Assembly (NCBI RefSeq): GCF_000336955.1 | Contig: NZ_AOLI01000017.1 | Coordinates: 30,244-94,243, forward strand | DNA: 64,000 nucleotides | DNA from: Haloferax larsenii JCM 13917 | GTDB taxonomy: Archaea > Halobacteriota > Halobacteria > Halobacteriales > Haloferacaceae | Reading direction: 5' to 3' | Shown: positions 43,041 to 51,840 of the stretch, one piece after another | Layout of the letters: every line of letters begins with the position of its first letter | Position numbering within the stretch: the stretch's first letter is position 1 | Notes under the pieces: generated by a model | Seen by the model: only the letters and a program-made list of their open reading frames with translations | Told to the model about the DNA's origin: nothing | Database searches by the model: none | Position numbers and translations under genes: made by a program

Positions 43041-44800
43041 ACCGTATCCCACTACTCGCTCGGTATGATTTCGGCCACGCGCTCCGAGCTCGGTTGGTCT
43101 GGGGTTCCGTCGTTTTACTTGGGTTGATGTTCCTGCCGACTGCGGGTCCGACAGGCCACCGTCAGTATATCGAGTACTTGTTTCTTGTACCGTACGACCT
43201 ACGAAAGTTTACATTGGTTATTGTCGCGGCTGTTGGCTACAATTCTGTCACTAGGGAACGCGTTACTGGGACGATAAAATTCGTTCTCGGACTTCCGAGT
43301 ACGAGACGTGACCTGCTCCTCGGAAAGCTACTCTCTCGAAGCATGATACTCGTGATTGCCACTGGTGCGATGTTGTTGGTCGAGAGTTTCCTCGCCGCGA
43401 GTGAGTTTGGTCAACAGTATCTTCTTTCATTTTGGACGATGGGTGCCTGGGTCCTTCTGTACGTTATCGTTTGGGGTGCCGTCGTAGTCGGTTACTCAGC
43501 TATATTTCGGACAGGTTATCGGACCCTCTTTGCGCTTGTCGGGACCTACTTCCTTCTCTCACCGAACCACGGACTCTGGCGCGTTCTTGTCAGACCACTA
43601 TTTTCGCTCGTCTTCACCGGTTCGTGGTCTACATCGGTGTATGAAACACTAGCCACTGCCCCGTTCTGGCTTCGATTTGTCGAGCGGCTCAACCCACTCA
43701 TCTCATTCTGGGAGGCCATGCGCTGGTCGATACACGCTATTGGCCCCGGGGAACCAGCTGGGAGTCTCGTCTTGAACCTATTCGGACTCTCGGTGTTCTT
43801 GGGATTCGGGACGGTGCCTCTGTTGTTTGGTTACTACCGCTTCGATGCAAGAGACCTCAGTAGTCAACCAGTATCGAAACAGACACGCTTCCGTCGCTAC
43901 CTCCGTGCAGTCCGAACATCCAGTACCAGCCTGTTTTCTCGCGCGCTCCTTCGGGCTAAGTCGCGCACTCTGGTGTTGTTTTGGAGAGATATCCGACAAA
44001 TGTTCCAAAACCGGGTGGTCGTTGTGGGAATTATGTTAGTAATCTCAGTTGTCACTCCACAGATTCTACAGACGATTGAACCCGACCCTGCATTTGGAAT
44101 GGTTGGATCTCTAACAATCCTTCCGTCTCTGTTTGGTTTACCGACTTTGATTCTTGGTGTTGCACTCGGGTATCGTTCCGTCGTCGGTGAGCGAGTGTCG
44201 AAAACGATTCGTATCATTCTTGGGCTTCCTGTCACCAGGCATAAACTCATTCTCGCGAAAGTACTCTCTCGAGTGGTGGGTGCACTCTTCGTGTTAGCTC
44301 CGATATTTCTGTTCGTTGAGGGGCTCGTTATTCTCCGATTTAACCGGACATTCCCATTGTTGTTCCTCACGTGGTCGGGACTCATCGCAGCGTTCGCCAT
44401 CTTCTGGGTTACAATTGCCGTCGGAATTTCAGCGGCAGTTTCGTCTCCCTACCGTTCGATTGCGGGTTGCTTTGGTGTGTTTTTCTTGTTCAGCAATAAC
44501 CTCGGTGTGTGGGGTTGGGGAGTTCGACCGCTGATTGTGACACTGTTTGCGGGTACTGTCTCTGGGTCAACGATCCGCCAAGTGCAAGATGAGGTCCCGC
44601 TGGTGCGCTACCTCGACCATCTGAACCCATTCCGTGCGTTCCAGACGGTTCAGGAGAGTTTATTCAGTCTCGTCGGCGTCGGTGCTGAAGCGTCTTCACC
44701 GTCCGTACCAATCGTCTTGTTTAGCTTGTTAGTCCTCTTGGCGATTCCGTCTGTCTCACTTCATCTGGGATATAAGTCGTTCGACAACAGTGAACTGTAG
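43037..44800 (+). CDS. Internally duplicated ABC-2 permease
   Basis: This 587-aa protein starts at GTG 43037, overlapping the ATPase stop (GTGA). It contains two ABC-2 halves. The first has SVTRERVTGTIKFVLGLPST and the second SVVGERVSKTIRIILGLPVT, each followed by a (L/I)LxKxLSR block and several membrane spans (~12 in total). The fusion lets one polypeptide form the exporter channel with a dimer of the ATPase. Substrate is unknown; export of, or protection from, a secreted product is a reasonable guess given the Tat protein gene downstream. Confidence 0.88.
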   Translation: MNRIPLLARYDFGHALRARLVWGSVVLLGLMFLPTAGPTGHRQYIEYLFLVPYDLRKFTLVIVAAVGYNSVTRERVTGTIKFVLGLPSTRRDLLLGKLLSRSMILVIATGAMLLVESFLAASEFGQQYLLSFWTMGAWVLLYVIVWGAVVVGYSAIFRTGYRTLFALVGTYFLLSPNHGLWRVLVRPLFSLVFTGSWSTSVYETLATAPFWLRFVERLNPLISFWEAMRWSIHAIGPGEPAGSLVLNLFGLSVFLGFGTVPLLFGYYRFDARDLSSQPVSKQTRFRRYLRAVRTSSTSLFSRALLRAKSRTLVLFWRDIRQMFQNRVVVVGIMLVISVVTPQILQTIEPDPAFGMVGSLTILPSLFGLPTLILGVALGYRSVVGERVSKTIRIILGLPVTRHKLILAKVLSRVVGALFVLAPIFLFVEGLVILRFNRTFPLLFLTWSGLIAAFAIFWVTIAVGISAAVSSPYRSIAGCFGVFFLFSNNLGVWGWGVRPLIVTLFAGTVSGSTIRQVQDEVPLVRYLDHLNPFRAFQTVQESLFSLVGVGAEASSPSVPIVLFSLLVLLAIPSVSLHLGYKSFDNSEL

Positions 44801-44861
44801 TCTATCTTCTGAGGATGTCTGAAATACAGAAAAATAGGCGTGTGCGTAAATCTACAACTAT

Positions 44862-45317
44862 CTACCCTTCTTGCTTGACTGTGCCGTCAACTGTGACTCT
44901 AATCTCGGGGTCCGCGTTAACGATTTCCCAATCAGAATCGTCAAGGCTTCCGTTGAATTCTATTTCGTCGTAAAAGGGCTCATTTGCGCCATCGAGACCG
45001 CCCTTAATCTTCGTCCAAGTATCGTGTTTTATGACCTTATCGTTGTTAATACCGCCGACTCCGTTGTCGATATTCACTAATCTGGGGTCTGGGTCGGGGA
45101 CGTTTACTTCGTAGTCTGGAGAGCCGTCTCCTTTTTCGATTTCGAATTTAACGTAATGATTCTTGGCGTCAGCAGGCTCTGGTGATGAGTCATCGGACTC
45201 TGATACTGTGTCTGTTTCTGAAGCAGTTGCAGAGCCGGACATGCACAGTCCTACTCCTGCTACCACGGCACCTGTTTTCTTGACTACACTGCGGCGACCA
45301 ATAATATCATCAGACAT
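44862..45317 (-). CDS. Small Tat-exported protein of the cassette
   Basis: This protein of 151 aa from ATG 45317 (MSDDIIGRRSVVKKTGAVV) has a Tat motif (GRRSVVKKTG), a hydrophobic stretch and a probable signal-peptidase site (SATASET), with no lipobox. A Ser/Asp/Glu-rich linker (~35-55) leads to a compact ~95-residue domain (YVKFEIEKGDGSPDYEVNVPDPDP; KHDTWTKIKGGLDG; DWEIVNADPEIRVTVDG) that looks beta-rich. It has no recognised family. It is convergent with the permease gene and inside the 36-bp repeats. A secreted effector (halocin-like) or surface protein is possible; there is no direct evidence for either. Confidence 0.7.
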   Translation of the reverse strand: MSDDIIGRRSVVKKTGAVVAGVGLCMSGSATASETDTVSESDDSSPEPADAKNHYVKFEIEKGDGSPDYEVNVPDPDPRLVNIDNGVGGINNDKVIKHDTWTKIKGGLDGANEPFYDEIEFNGSLDDSDWEIVNADPEIRVTVDGTVKQEG

Positions 45318-45515
45318 TACAGTCAGAATTTCTAACACCATTGCATTAATTGTTACTAAATCAACACCTGTGTCGGCAAGCTCCCCGTTCCGTTATGGGT
45401 AATTCAGAGACTCTGCAAGGCGGTACGTGAAATGCTTGAGAATGCATTTTCTAGTAATTTCTATCGGTATCCCAGGTTTTCGGCGTCGGTGAGGGAAAGT
45501 ACCGGCCACAACAAG

Positions 45516-45551
45516 TGACGGGCGTCACGGGAGCGGAAAAGCGTTCGGCCA
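45516..45551 (+). repeat. Right copy of the 36-bp direct repeat flanking the ABC cassette
   Basis: This sequence is identical to 41962-41997. It ends 13 bases before the ATG (45565) of the HTH protein and probably supplies its promoter: the GGAAAAGCG block lies ~28 bases before that ATG. The TGACGGGCGTCA near-palindrome is a possible binding site for the HTH protein itself. Confidence 0.9.
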
Positions 45552-45564
45552 CTAGACACCCAAT

Positions 45565-45858
45565 ATGTTGATTACCCCTGACGGTCAAGGCCGGTTTATG
45601 TCTGAGCGCCACGGCGAATCGCTCGAAGACGTCGACATCGCCGACATTTCGCCGAAGGCGTGGCGACTGCTGCGGGTTGCGGCGGGCTACAACCAGCGTG
45701 CGGTCGAACGCGAGGTCGACAACCTGATGCAGGCGCACATCTCGATGCTGGAATCCGGTAGCCGTGGTCTCTCTCAGTCTCGCCGCCGTGCATTGTTTGC
45801 TCTCTACACTGCTGAACTCGATGACGAGCAAGTCGACGCCCTGTTAGAACACTTCTAA
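45565..45858 (+). CDS. Small HTH (XRE-like) DNA-binding protein
   Basis: This protein of 97 aa from ATG 45565, or 86 aa from ATG 45598 (MSERHGESLEDVD), has a helix-turn-helix core (AWRLLRVAAGYNQRAVEREVDNLMQAHISMLESGSRGLSQSRRRALFALY) like XRE/Cro-type regulators. The C terminus ELDDEQVDALLEHF is acidic. The first ATG fits a leaderless transcript from the 36-bp repeat promoter. It was probably once divergent from the MBL gene with only 52 bases between the start codons, before the ABC cassette entered. Confidence 0.75.
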   Translation: MLITPDGQGRFMSERHGESLEDVDIADISPKAWRLLRVAAGYNQRAVEREVDNLMQAHISMLESGSRGLSQSRRRALFALYTAELDDEQVDALLEHF

Positions 45859-46061
45859 GCCGACCGCTTCTGACGCCGCTGCAGTCACGTCGTTCTCACG
45901 TCTGTTCAGTCCCTCGTCGTGAGTCCCGCGACTGTCGGTGCGGGAGGTGACTACTCTGGTGCCGTACTGCTACGTCCGTGAGCCGAGTCGACAAAGAACG
46001 GCCAGTTGCTACCGCATTGAAAATGATTAAGTATGAGTGTCTTTAGCAACAGAGTGTATCA

Positions 46062-47630
46062 ATGATACGCAGCCTCACAACGTCCTCTCGCGGCAAAACA
46101 ATCATTTTCCTAATCGCATTCGTCGCCTCCTTGGCGTTGGCCTTCGGTCCATCGTTCGAGGGGCTTTCGACCAGAGGCCAGTACGCGCTCGCGACGATGG
46201 TCTTCGCCGGGGTGCTCTGGATTACTGGTGCACTCCCACTTGCCGTAACGGCGCTTTCCATTCCGGTACTACTGACGGCGTACGGTGTCTACGACGACAT
46301 CGACCCGGCACTCGCAGGATTCGCGGACCACCTCATCTTCCTGTTTATCGCTGGGTTCATGTTGGCGAACGCGCTCCAAAAGTACAATATCGACCGCCGA
46401 ATCGCGCTGTGGCTCATGGCGGTGATGGGGTCGTCGCCACGTCGACTCATCCTCGCTATCATGGTCGCGACGGCGTTCCTGTCGATGTGGGTGTCGAACA
46501 CCGCGACGACTGCGATGATGACACCAATCGCACTGGGCGTCCTCGCACAGGTTCTCGGGCGTGACGATGTGTACGACACAGACGCCGACGGGGACGAATT
46601 CTCCAACATGCAGATTGCGACGCTACTCGGGACTGCATACGCTGCGTCTGTCGGCGGCGTCGGGACACTCATCGGTACCCCACCGAACGCAGTTGTCGCC
46701 ACGCAACTCAACGCACTCCTCGGCTACGATATCGGGTTCGCAGAGTGGCTGTTGGTCGGTCTCCCAATCGTTGCCATCACGCTTCCGTTGGTCTGGTTCC
46801 TCCTCACGTTCCGCCTTTACCCACCAGAAATCGACGACGTCGAGGGTGCTCGCGAGAAGGCGCGCGAGTATCTCGCCGAGGAAGGCGCGCTCTCGACCCG
46901 TGGGCGACGCGTCGCATACATCTTCGCCATCACGGCGGGGCTGTGGGTCGTCGGCGGCCTCGACATCATGTTCGAGGGTATCCTTTCGGACCCCGTGTTC
47001 AACACGCTCTTCGGGACGGACGAGGGGATGACGCTCCTCGGCGTTGCCGGTCACCAGGGTCTTCTCTACTACGTGATGGTCGGCATGTTCGCGATTCCAT
47101 CGCTCGTGCTGGCAGACACGATGGAGTGGGACGAACTCGTGGAAATCGACTGGGGGACGATTCTCCTGTTCGGTGGCGGAATCTCACTTGCCGACGCGTT
47201 CGCCACGACCGGGGCGACGAAGTGGCTCGCAGAGGCCGTCTTCGGCTCACTCACGGGCGCACCCATCGTCCTCGTCGTCGGTGCCATCGTCTTGCTCGTC
47301 ATCTTCCTCACGGAGATGACCTCGAACACCGCGACGGCGACGATTATCGTCCCGGTTCTCATCGGTATCGGGAGTATCTTCGCGGCGACGCTCGGCCTCT
47401 CAGAAGTCAGCGCCGCCGTCTTCTTGGCAGTCAGTGGCGCAATCGCTGCCTCCTTCGCCTTCGCGCTCCCCGTCGCGACCCCACCGAACGCTATCGTCTT
47501 CGGGAGTGGTCACCTCAAGCAGTCGCACATGATGCGCGCTGGGACGGTACTCAACATCGTGATGACTGGCGTTTTGACCGTGCTCATCTGGATGATGTTC
47601 CAGTTCGTCTGGCCGATGTTCCTCTGGTAG
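46062..47630 (+). CDS. SLC13/DASS-family anion transporter
   Basis: This 522-aa membrane protein has ~11-12 spans and the two family-defining SNT motifs, VSNTATTAMMTPIALG and TSNTATATIIVPVLIG, which bind Na+ and carboxylate in characterised members. GTLIGTPPNAVVATQ and ALPVATPPNAIVFGSGH are the paired loops after each SNT region. It probably imports a di- or tricarboxylate, sulfate or similar anion with Na+. A TATA-like GATTAAGTAT (about 46025-46034) sits ~30 bases before the ATG, so the transcript is probably leaderless. It is convergent with the MFS gene. Confidence 0.88.
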   Translation: MIRSLTTSSRGKTIIFLIAFVASLALAFGPSFEGLSTRGQYALATMVFAGVLWITGALPLAVTALSIPVLLTAYGVYDDIDPALAGFADHLIFLFIAGFMLANALQKYNIDRRIALWLMAVMGSSPRRLILAIMVATAFLSMWVSNTATTAMMTPIALGVLAQVLGRDDVYDTDADGDEFSNMQIATLLGTAYAASVGGVGTLIGTPPNAVVATQLNALLGYDIGFAEWLLVGLPIVAITLPLVWFLLTFRLYPPEIDDVEGAREKAREYLAEEGALSTRGRRVAYIFAITAGLWVVGGLDIMFEGILSDPVFNTLFGTDEGMTLLGVAGHQGLLYYVMVGMFAIPSLVLADTMEWDELVEIDWGTILLFGGGISLADAFATTGATKWLAEAVFGSLTGAPIVLVVGAIVLLVIFLTEMTSNTATATIIVPVLIGIGSIFAATLGLSEVSAAVFLAVSGAIAASFAFALPVATPPNAIVFGSGHLKQSHMMRAGTVLNIVMTGVLTVLIWMMFQFVWPMFLW

Positions 47631-47664
47631 TCACCCGATTTGGGTGGCTACTCTCGGGTCACTG

Positions 47665-48918
47665 TCAGTCGGTTGCTGCGGACGCGGCACCTGACTCGCT
47701 TTGCTCGGTGGCCCCGACAACCGGCGACTCCCACACCACAGAACAGAGGCTCGAAAGCAGGTACACACCACCGATACCCGCGACTGCGACGATGGCGCTG
47801 GTCCGGTCGGCGACCACCCCGCCGATAAGCATGAACGGAACCGTCAGGAGACCGAAGAGGAGCGAGAACGCCGAGAGGACGGTCGCCCGACCGAACGAGT
47901 CCGTCCGGTCGTTGATGTACTGATTCGCAATCGGACGCATGATGGATTTCGACGCCTGAAGCACGAAGAACGTGGGAATCACGACGGCGGGGACGAGCGT
48001 CGGAATCAGCATCGAAATCACCATCGCCGAGGAGACGAGCGCGAGGACACCCTTCGTTCCGAGGCGAGACGAGAGCGACCCAGCGGAGTCGCTTGCAACT
48101 GCCGAGACGAGCGTGAACGAGGCGTACATAACGCCGAGAACCACGGAGTCCGGAAGCGGTTGTCCCGCAATCGTGAGCGAAGAGACGGTCGCTTCAATCG
48201 CGCCGGCAGTCGCCGGTTGGATGAACTCCTCTGTCGCGCGAATCGCAGCGAACAGCAGTCCGACGAAGAGGACGAACGACCGCAAGGGAATCGAGAGCAA
48301 CTGTGTTCGCGCGGCCGAAAGCGCGCTCGTCGGCGAGAGCGTCTCTCCTTCGAGGTGTCGATTCGGTGGGAGTGTCACCAACACGAGCGCACCGAGTGCG
48401 CTCATACACGCCGCGGCGACGAACGGGTAAATCTGGTTGACGGCGTAGAGAACGCCGCCCAGCACCATCGTCACCGACCCGACGAACTTCCGAAGCGCAC
48501 CGGCGCGTCCTCTGACGCTGGTGAACGATTCCGCGTCGGCTTCTTCGAGAAGTGTGTCGTAGAGCCACGCGTCGCCGCTTCCCGACTGGAACGTCTCGGC
48601 GAGTCCGAGCGTGGCGAAGATGGCGACGAAGGTCGGAAATCGCTCTGCGAAGACCAGTCCCGCCGGAACGCTCGCAAAGAGCAACTGGCTGATGACGAGG
48701 CTGTTTCGACGACCGACGCGGTCTCCGATGTAACCCGTCGGCACCTCGCCGAGAATTTTCGCGAGTGCGGTCGCAGTCCCAGTGATTCCAATCTGGACGA
48801 ACGTGAGGTCTCGGGACAGCAACAACAGCGTGTACACTGGGAACATGAACCCCGGCGACGTCGTCGCTTTGTACAGGTAGTATTTGGAGATGACACGAGA
48901 GTCCCCCGTCAAGTTCAT
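47665..48918 (-). CDS. MFS transporter
   Basis: This 417-aa protein has ~12 predicted membrane spans. The loop between spans 2 and 3 (GEVPTGYIGDRVGRRNSLV) carries the MFS motif A. The start ATG 48918 (MNLTGDSRVISKYYLYKATTSPGFMFPVYTLLLL) is used because the longer frame would overlap the divergent MazG-like gene. The substrate is unknown; drug or small-molecule efflux is typical of this group. Only 40 bases separate it from the divergent start at 48959. Confidence 0.88.
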   Translation of the reverse strand: MNLTGDSRVISKYYLYKATTSPGFMFPVYTLLLLSRDLTFVQIGITGTATALAKILGEVPTGYIGDRVGRRNSLVISQLLFASVPAGLVFAERFPTFVAIFATLGLAETFQSGSGDAWLYDTLLEEADAESFTSVRGRAGALRKFVGSVTMVLGGVLYAVNQIYPFVAAACMSALGALVLVTLPPNRHLEGETLSPTSALSAARTQLLSIPLRSFVLFVGLLFAAIRATEEFIQPATAGAIEATVSSLTIAGQPLPDSVVLGVMYASFTLVSAVASDSAGSLSSRLGTKGVLALVSSAMVISMLIPTLVPAVVIPTFFVLQASKSIMRPIANQYINDRTDSFGRATVLSAFSLLFGLLTVPFMLIGGVVADRTSAIVAVAGIGGVYLLSSLCSVVWESPVVGATEQSESGAASAATD

Positions 48919-48958
48919 ATAGTAAATTTGACAACGGTGTTCTGACAAGAAGGTTCTG

Positions 48959-49258
48959 ATGCGCGACGTTTCCGAATTCAACGCCGAACACGGACTCGAA
49001 CTCTCGCCCGAACTTCGGATGCTCGACCTCTCTTCGGAGGTCGGTGAACTCTCGAAAGAGGTCGTCGATGCGCAGGACTACGGCCAAACCGAGTTCGAGC
49101 GAACCGACGACCTCGTCGACGAGTTCGGCGACGTGTACTACTCGCTGTTGTCGCTGGCGGCCGAACTCGACATCGACGCCGAGGCGGCGCTCGCTGCGAG
49201 TCTCGACAAGTACCAAGAGCGGATGTCGGCGAGCGGCGACGCAGGCTCCGGTGAGTAA
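48959..49258 (+). CDS. MazG-like nucleotide pyrophosphohydrolase
   Basis: This 99-aa protein shows the MazG metal-binding pattern: SSEVGELSKEVV (ExxE) and DEFGDVYYSLLSLA (ExxD), with the acidic DDLVDEFGD linking helix. Such enzymes hydrolyse NTPs or dNTPs to monophosphates and may remove abnormal nucleotides. It is compact, single-domain and acidic, as in other archaea. The start ATG 48959 is 40 bases from the MFS start on the other strand; serS follows after 97 bases. Confidence 0.88.
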   Translation: MRDVSEFNAEHGLELSPELRMLDLSSEVGELSKEVVDAQDYGQTEFERTDDLVDEFGDVYYSLLSLAAELDIDAEAALAASLDKYQERMSASGDAGSGE

Positions 49259-49355
49259 GTCGGTGAACTGAGCCGCCTTCTGGTCAGCGACCCCGTCCCG
49301 AATCGAACCGCGCGATGCGATACGATTTTCCCGCATACACGAGAACCACGAACCA

Positions 49356-50741
49356 ATGATAGACAGGAAACTGCTCCGTGACGACCCGGAGCGTGTCCGA
49401 GACGCACTCGACGCCCGCGGCAACGACGGGGTCGACGTCGACCACGTCCTCGACGTGTACGACGAGTGGCGCTCGCTGAAAGCAGACGGCGACGACCTGC
49501 GACACGAGCGAAACGAGGTCAGCCAGAAGATTGGCACGCTCAAGCAGGAGGGCAAAGACGAGGAAGCCCAGGAGGCTATCGAGCGGTCGAGCGAACTCAA
49601 AGAGGAACTGCAGGAACTCGAAGCCCGCGCCGACGAACTCGAAGCAGAACTCGACGAGGCACTCCTCGAAATCCCGAACCTCCCGCACGAGTCGGTCCCG
49701 GTCGGCACCGACGAATCGGAGAACGTCGAAGTTCGCCGCGAGGGATTCGACGACCTGCGTGACCTCCCGGACGAGGTGACACCACACTACGACCTCGGCG
49801 AAGAACTCGACATCATCGACGAGGCTCGCGCCGCGAAGACGACCGGCTCGGGCTTTTACTTCCTCAAAGGCGAGGGCGCGATGCTCGAACACGCGCTCAT
49901 CCAGTTCATGCTGGACGTCCACCGCGAGCAGGACTACGTGGACCTCTTCCCGCCGGTCCCGGTGAAGACCACCTCGATGGTCGGCACCGGCCAGCTTCCG
50001 AAGTTCGCCGACGACGCCTACCGCATCGGCGGGTCGGAGACCGAGGACTACGAGGACGACGACCTCTGGCTCTGTCCGACTGCCGAAGTCCCGGTCACGA
50101 ACATGTACCGCGACGAGATTCTGCTGAAGGACGACCTGCCGCTGAAGCATCAGGCGTACACGCCGAACTTCCGCCGCGAGGCCGGTGAACACGGCACCGA
50201 GACGCGCGGTATCGTCCGTGTCCACCAGTTCAACAAGGTCGAACTCGTCAACTTCGTCGAACCCGAGGAGTCGTACGACCGACTCGAAGCCCTCCTCGAC
50301 GAAGCGGCCGAAGTCCTCGAACGACTCGGCCTCCCGTACCGCGTGCTCTCGCTTTGTACCGGCGACCTGACCTTCGCCTCGGCGAAGACCTACGACCTCG
50401 AAGTCTGGGCACCCGGCACCGAGTCGGACGACAGCCCCGACGGCTACGGCGGCCGCTGGCTCGAAGTCTCGTCGGCCTCGAACTTCGAGGACTTCCAGGC
50501 GCGTCGCGCCGGCCTTCGCTACCGCCCCGAGCGCCACGAGTCGGCCGAGTACCTCCACACGCTCAACGCGTCGGGCACGGCGGTCGGCCGCATCATGGTC
50601 GCGCTGCTCGAATACTACCAAAACGAGGACGGCACCGTGGACGTGCCCGAAGTCCTCCAGCCCTACATGGGTGGCCGAGAGGTCATCGAAGGCCACGAAC
50701 CGGTCGGCGAGGCAGCCGTCGGCGCTGGCAAGAAAGACTAA
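49356..50741 (+). CDS. serS: Seryl-tRNA synthetase
   Basis: This 461-aa class II enzyme charges tRNASer. The N-terminal part (to ~residue 105) is the long antiparallel coiled coil that grips the tRNA (RHERNEVSQKIGTLKQ; SSELKEELQELEARADELE). The catalytic core has motif 2-like YTPNFRREAGEHGTETRGIVRVHQFNKVE and motif 3 NASGTAVGRIMVALLEYYQ. The C terminus (PEVLQPYMGGREVI) is typical of bacterial-type SerRS. It is the only tRNA synthetase in the window. Confidence 0.96.
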   Translation: MIDRKLLRDDPERVRDALDARGNDGVDVDHVLDVYDEWRSLKADGDDLRHERNEVSQKIGTLKQEGKDEEAQEAIERSSELKEELQELEARADELEAELDEALLEIPNLPHESVPVGTDESENVEVRREGFDDLRDLPDEVTPHYDLGEELDIIDEARAAKTTGSGFYFLKGEGAMLEHALIQFMLDVHREQDYVDLFPPVPVKTTSMVGTGQLPKFADDAYRIGGSETEDYEDDDLWLCPTAEVPVTNMYRDEILLKDDLPLKHQAYTPNFRREAGEHGTETRGIVRVHQFNKVELVNFVEPEESYDRLEALLDEAAEVLERLGLPYRVLSLCTGDLTFASAKTYDLEVWAPGTESDDSPDGYGGRWLEVSSASNFEDFQARRAGLRYRPERHESAEYLHTLNASGTAVGRIMVALLEYYQNEDGTVDVPEVLQPYMGGREVIEGHEPVGEAAVGAGKKD

Positions 50742-50817
50742 CGCGGTTTCTGCGGTCTCTGCAGTCTCCGCGGTCTCTTATCCGACATCTCCTCTGTCTC
50801 GACGGCCTCGTTCTCTC

Positions 50818-51165
50818 TTAGTTCGGCGCGCGCGTGAACGTCTTCAACTCGGCTAACTTTCCGTCTCGCGCCCGAAATCGGTCGAGGAAGACGAACAGCT
50901 CGTCGCCGGTGCTGTCTTCGAGGTGGCCGCGAACGACGATTTCGTCGCCGTGTTTCGACTGGATGTACTGGTCGATGACGTGGGTCGTGTCCGTCTGCGG
51001 TCGCCCATCGCGCATGAACGAGACGAACTCGTCGCGGCCGTCGAGAGTCATATCTTCCCGGTCGTGGACGAACGTCGGGCACAGAAGCTCCTGAAGCGTG
51101 TCGTACCCGTGGTCGTCGAGCGCCGTGTAGTACAGTCGCGCGAGATACGTGGCGTCGGGATGCAC
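50818..51165 (-). CDS. NTF2/SnoaL-like protein
   Basis: This protein of 115 aa from GTG 51165 has a cone-like NTF2 pattern ([68 protein letters not shown]). A longer frame from 51279 exists, but its first part ([17 protein letters not shown]) is translated from 24-bp tandem repeats and is unlikely to be genuine. The role could be binding or isomerising a small ligand; nothing specific is visible. Confidence 0.65.
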   Translation of the reverse strand: MHPDATYLARLYYTALDDHGYDTLQELLCPTFVHDREDMTLDGRDEFVSFMRDGRPQTDTTHVIDQYIQSKHGDEIVVRGHLEDSTGDELFVFLDRFRARDGKLAELKTFTRAPN

Positions 51166-51229
51166 GGCGGGTGTTCGGGTTCGGATGGGAAGAATCCGCC
51201 GCCTGCGGAGCGTCGTCACCTGCTGCGTT

Positions 51230-51298
51230 ACGTTCGGGTCGCTTTGCTGCATCACGTTCGGGACGCTTTGCTGCATCACGTTCGGGACGCTTTTCTCT
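51230..51298. repeat. 24-bp tandem repeat, ~2.8 copies, in a divergent promoter region
   Basis: Units lie at 51230-51253, 51254-51277 and a partial third to ~51298. The first two copies differ by one base (gggtcg versus gggacg). Each carries a CGCTTT-like block that may work as a weak TATA element on the plus strand for tsr3. It sits between the NTF2-like gene and tsr3. Confidence 0.75.
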
Positions 51299-51318
51299 CA
51301 GACCCGCCTACGACCGGT

Positions 51319-51816
51319 GTGGACCTGCACGTTCGATACGAGGGCGACGACGACCCGAAGAAGTGCACGGCGAAGAAGCTCGAACGGTTCGACATGGCCG
51401 ACCTCCACGGCTCGGACCGCGCGACACCCTACGGCGTCGTCCTCAACCCTCACGCAGAGAAGGCACTCTCCCCCGCCGACAAGGATACGGGCGCGCTCGT
51501 CGCGCTCGACTGCTCGTGGGAGTCGGCCGGAGAGGCGATGTTCTCGCTGCCCGGCGAGCACCGCGCACTGCCGTATCTCGTCGCCGCCAACCCCGTGAAC
51601 TTCGGGCGACCGATGCAACTCACGACGGTCGAAGCCCTCGCCGCCGCGCTCGTCATCTTCGGCGAGAAGCCGCAGGCCGAGGAGATTCTCTCGAAGTTCA
51701 ACTGGGGACACACCTTCCTCGAACTCAACGAAGAACCGCTTCGTCGCTACTCGGAGTGCGAGGACTCGACCGAAGTCGTCGAGATTCAGCAGGAATACCT
51801 CGATATGGGTGAGTGA
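51319..51816 (+). CDS. tsr3: 16S rRNA aminocarboxypropyltransferase Tsr3
   Basis: This 165-aa SAM-dependent enzyme adds an aminocarboxypropyl group to a hypermodified pseudouridine of small-subunit rRNA. Family patterns are CTAKKLERF near residue 16, [24 protein letters not shown](A/E)-like [14 protein letters not shown], and [24 protein letters not shown] and [11 protein letters not shown]. The GTG at 51319 ([16 protein letters not shown]) is the best start; translating further upstream gives repeat-derived sequence. It is followed by a convergent membrane-protein gene. Confidence 0.9.
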   Translation: MDLHVRYEGDDDPKKCTAKKLERFDMADLHGSDRATPYGVVLNPHAEKALSPADKDTGALVALDCSWESAGEAMFSLPGEHRALPYLVAANPVNFGRPMQLTTVEALAAALVIFGEKPQAEEILSKFNWGHTFLELNEEPLRRYSECEDSTEVVEIQQEYLDMGE

Positions 51817-51840
51817 GCGCCTGTCGTTCTGGGACTGCAC

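Larger units (their letters stand above)
41962..45551. mobile_element. Acquired ~3.55-kb cassette bounded by 36-bp direct repeats
   Basis: Two perfect 36-bp direct repeats enclose an ABC exporter pair and a small Tat-exported protein. The interior has clearly lower GC and different codon use (many TTG, ATA-rich and A/T-ending codons) than the genes on either side. No integrase, transposase or terminal inverted repeats are present, so the repeat is too long for a usual transposon duplication. Removing one repeat plus the interior would rebuild a 52-base divergent promoter between the MBL and HTH genes. How it moved is unknown. Confidence 0.65.
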
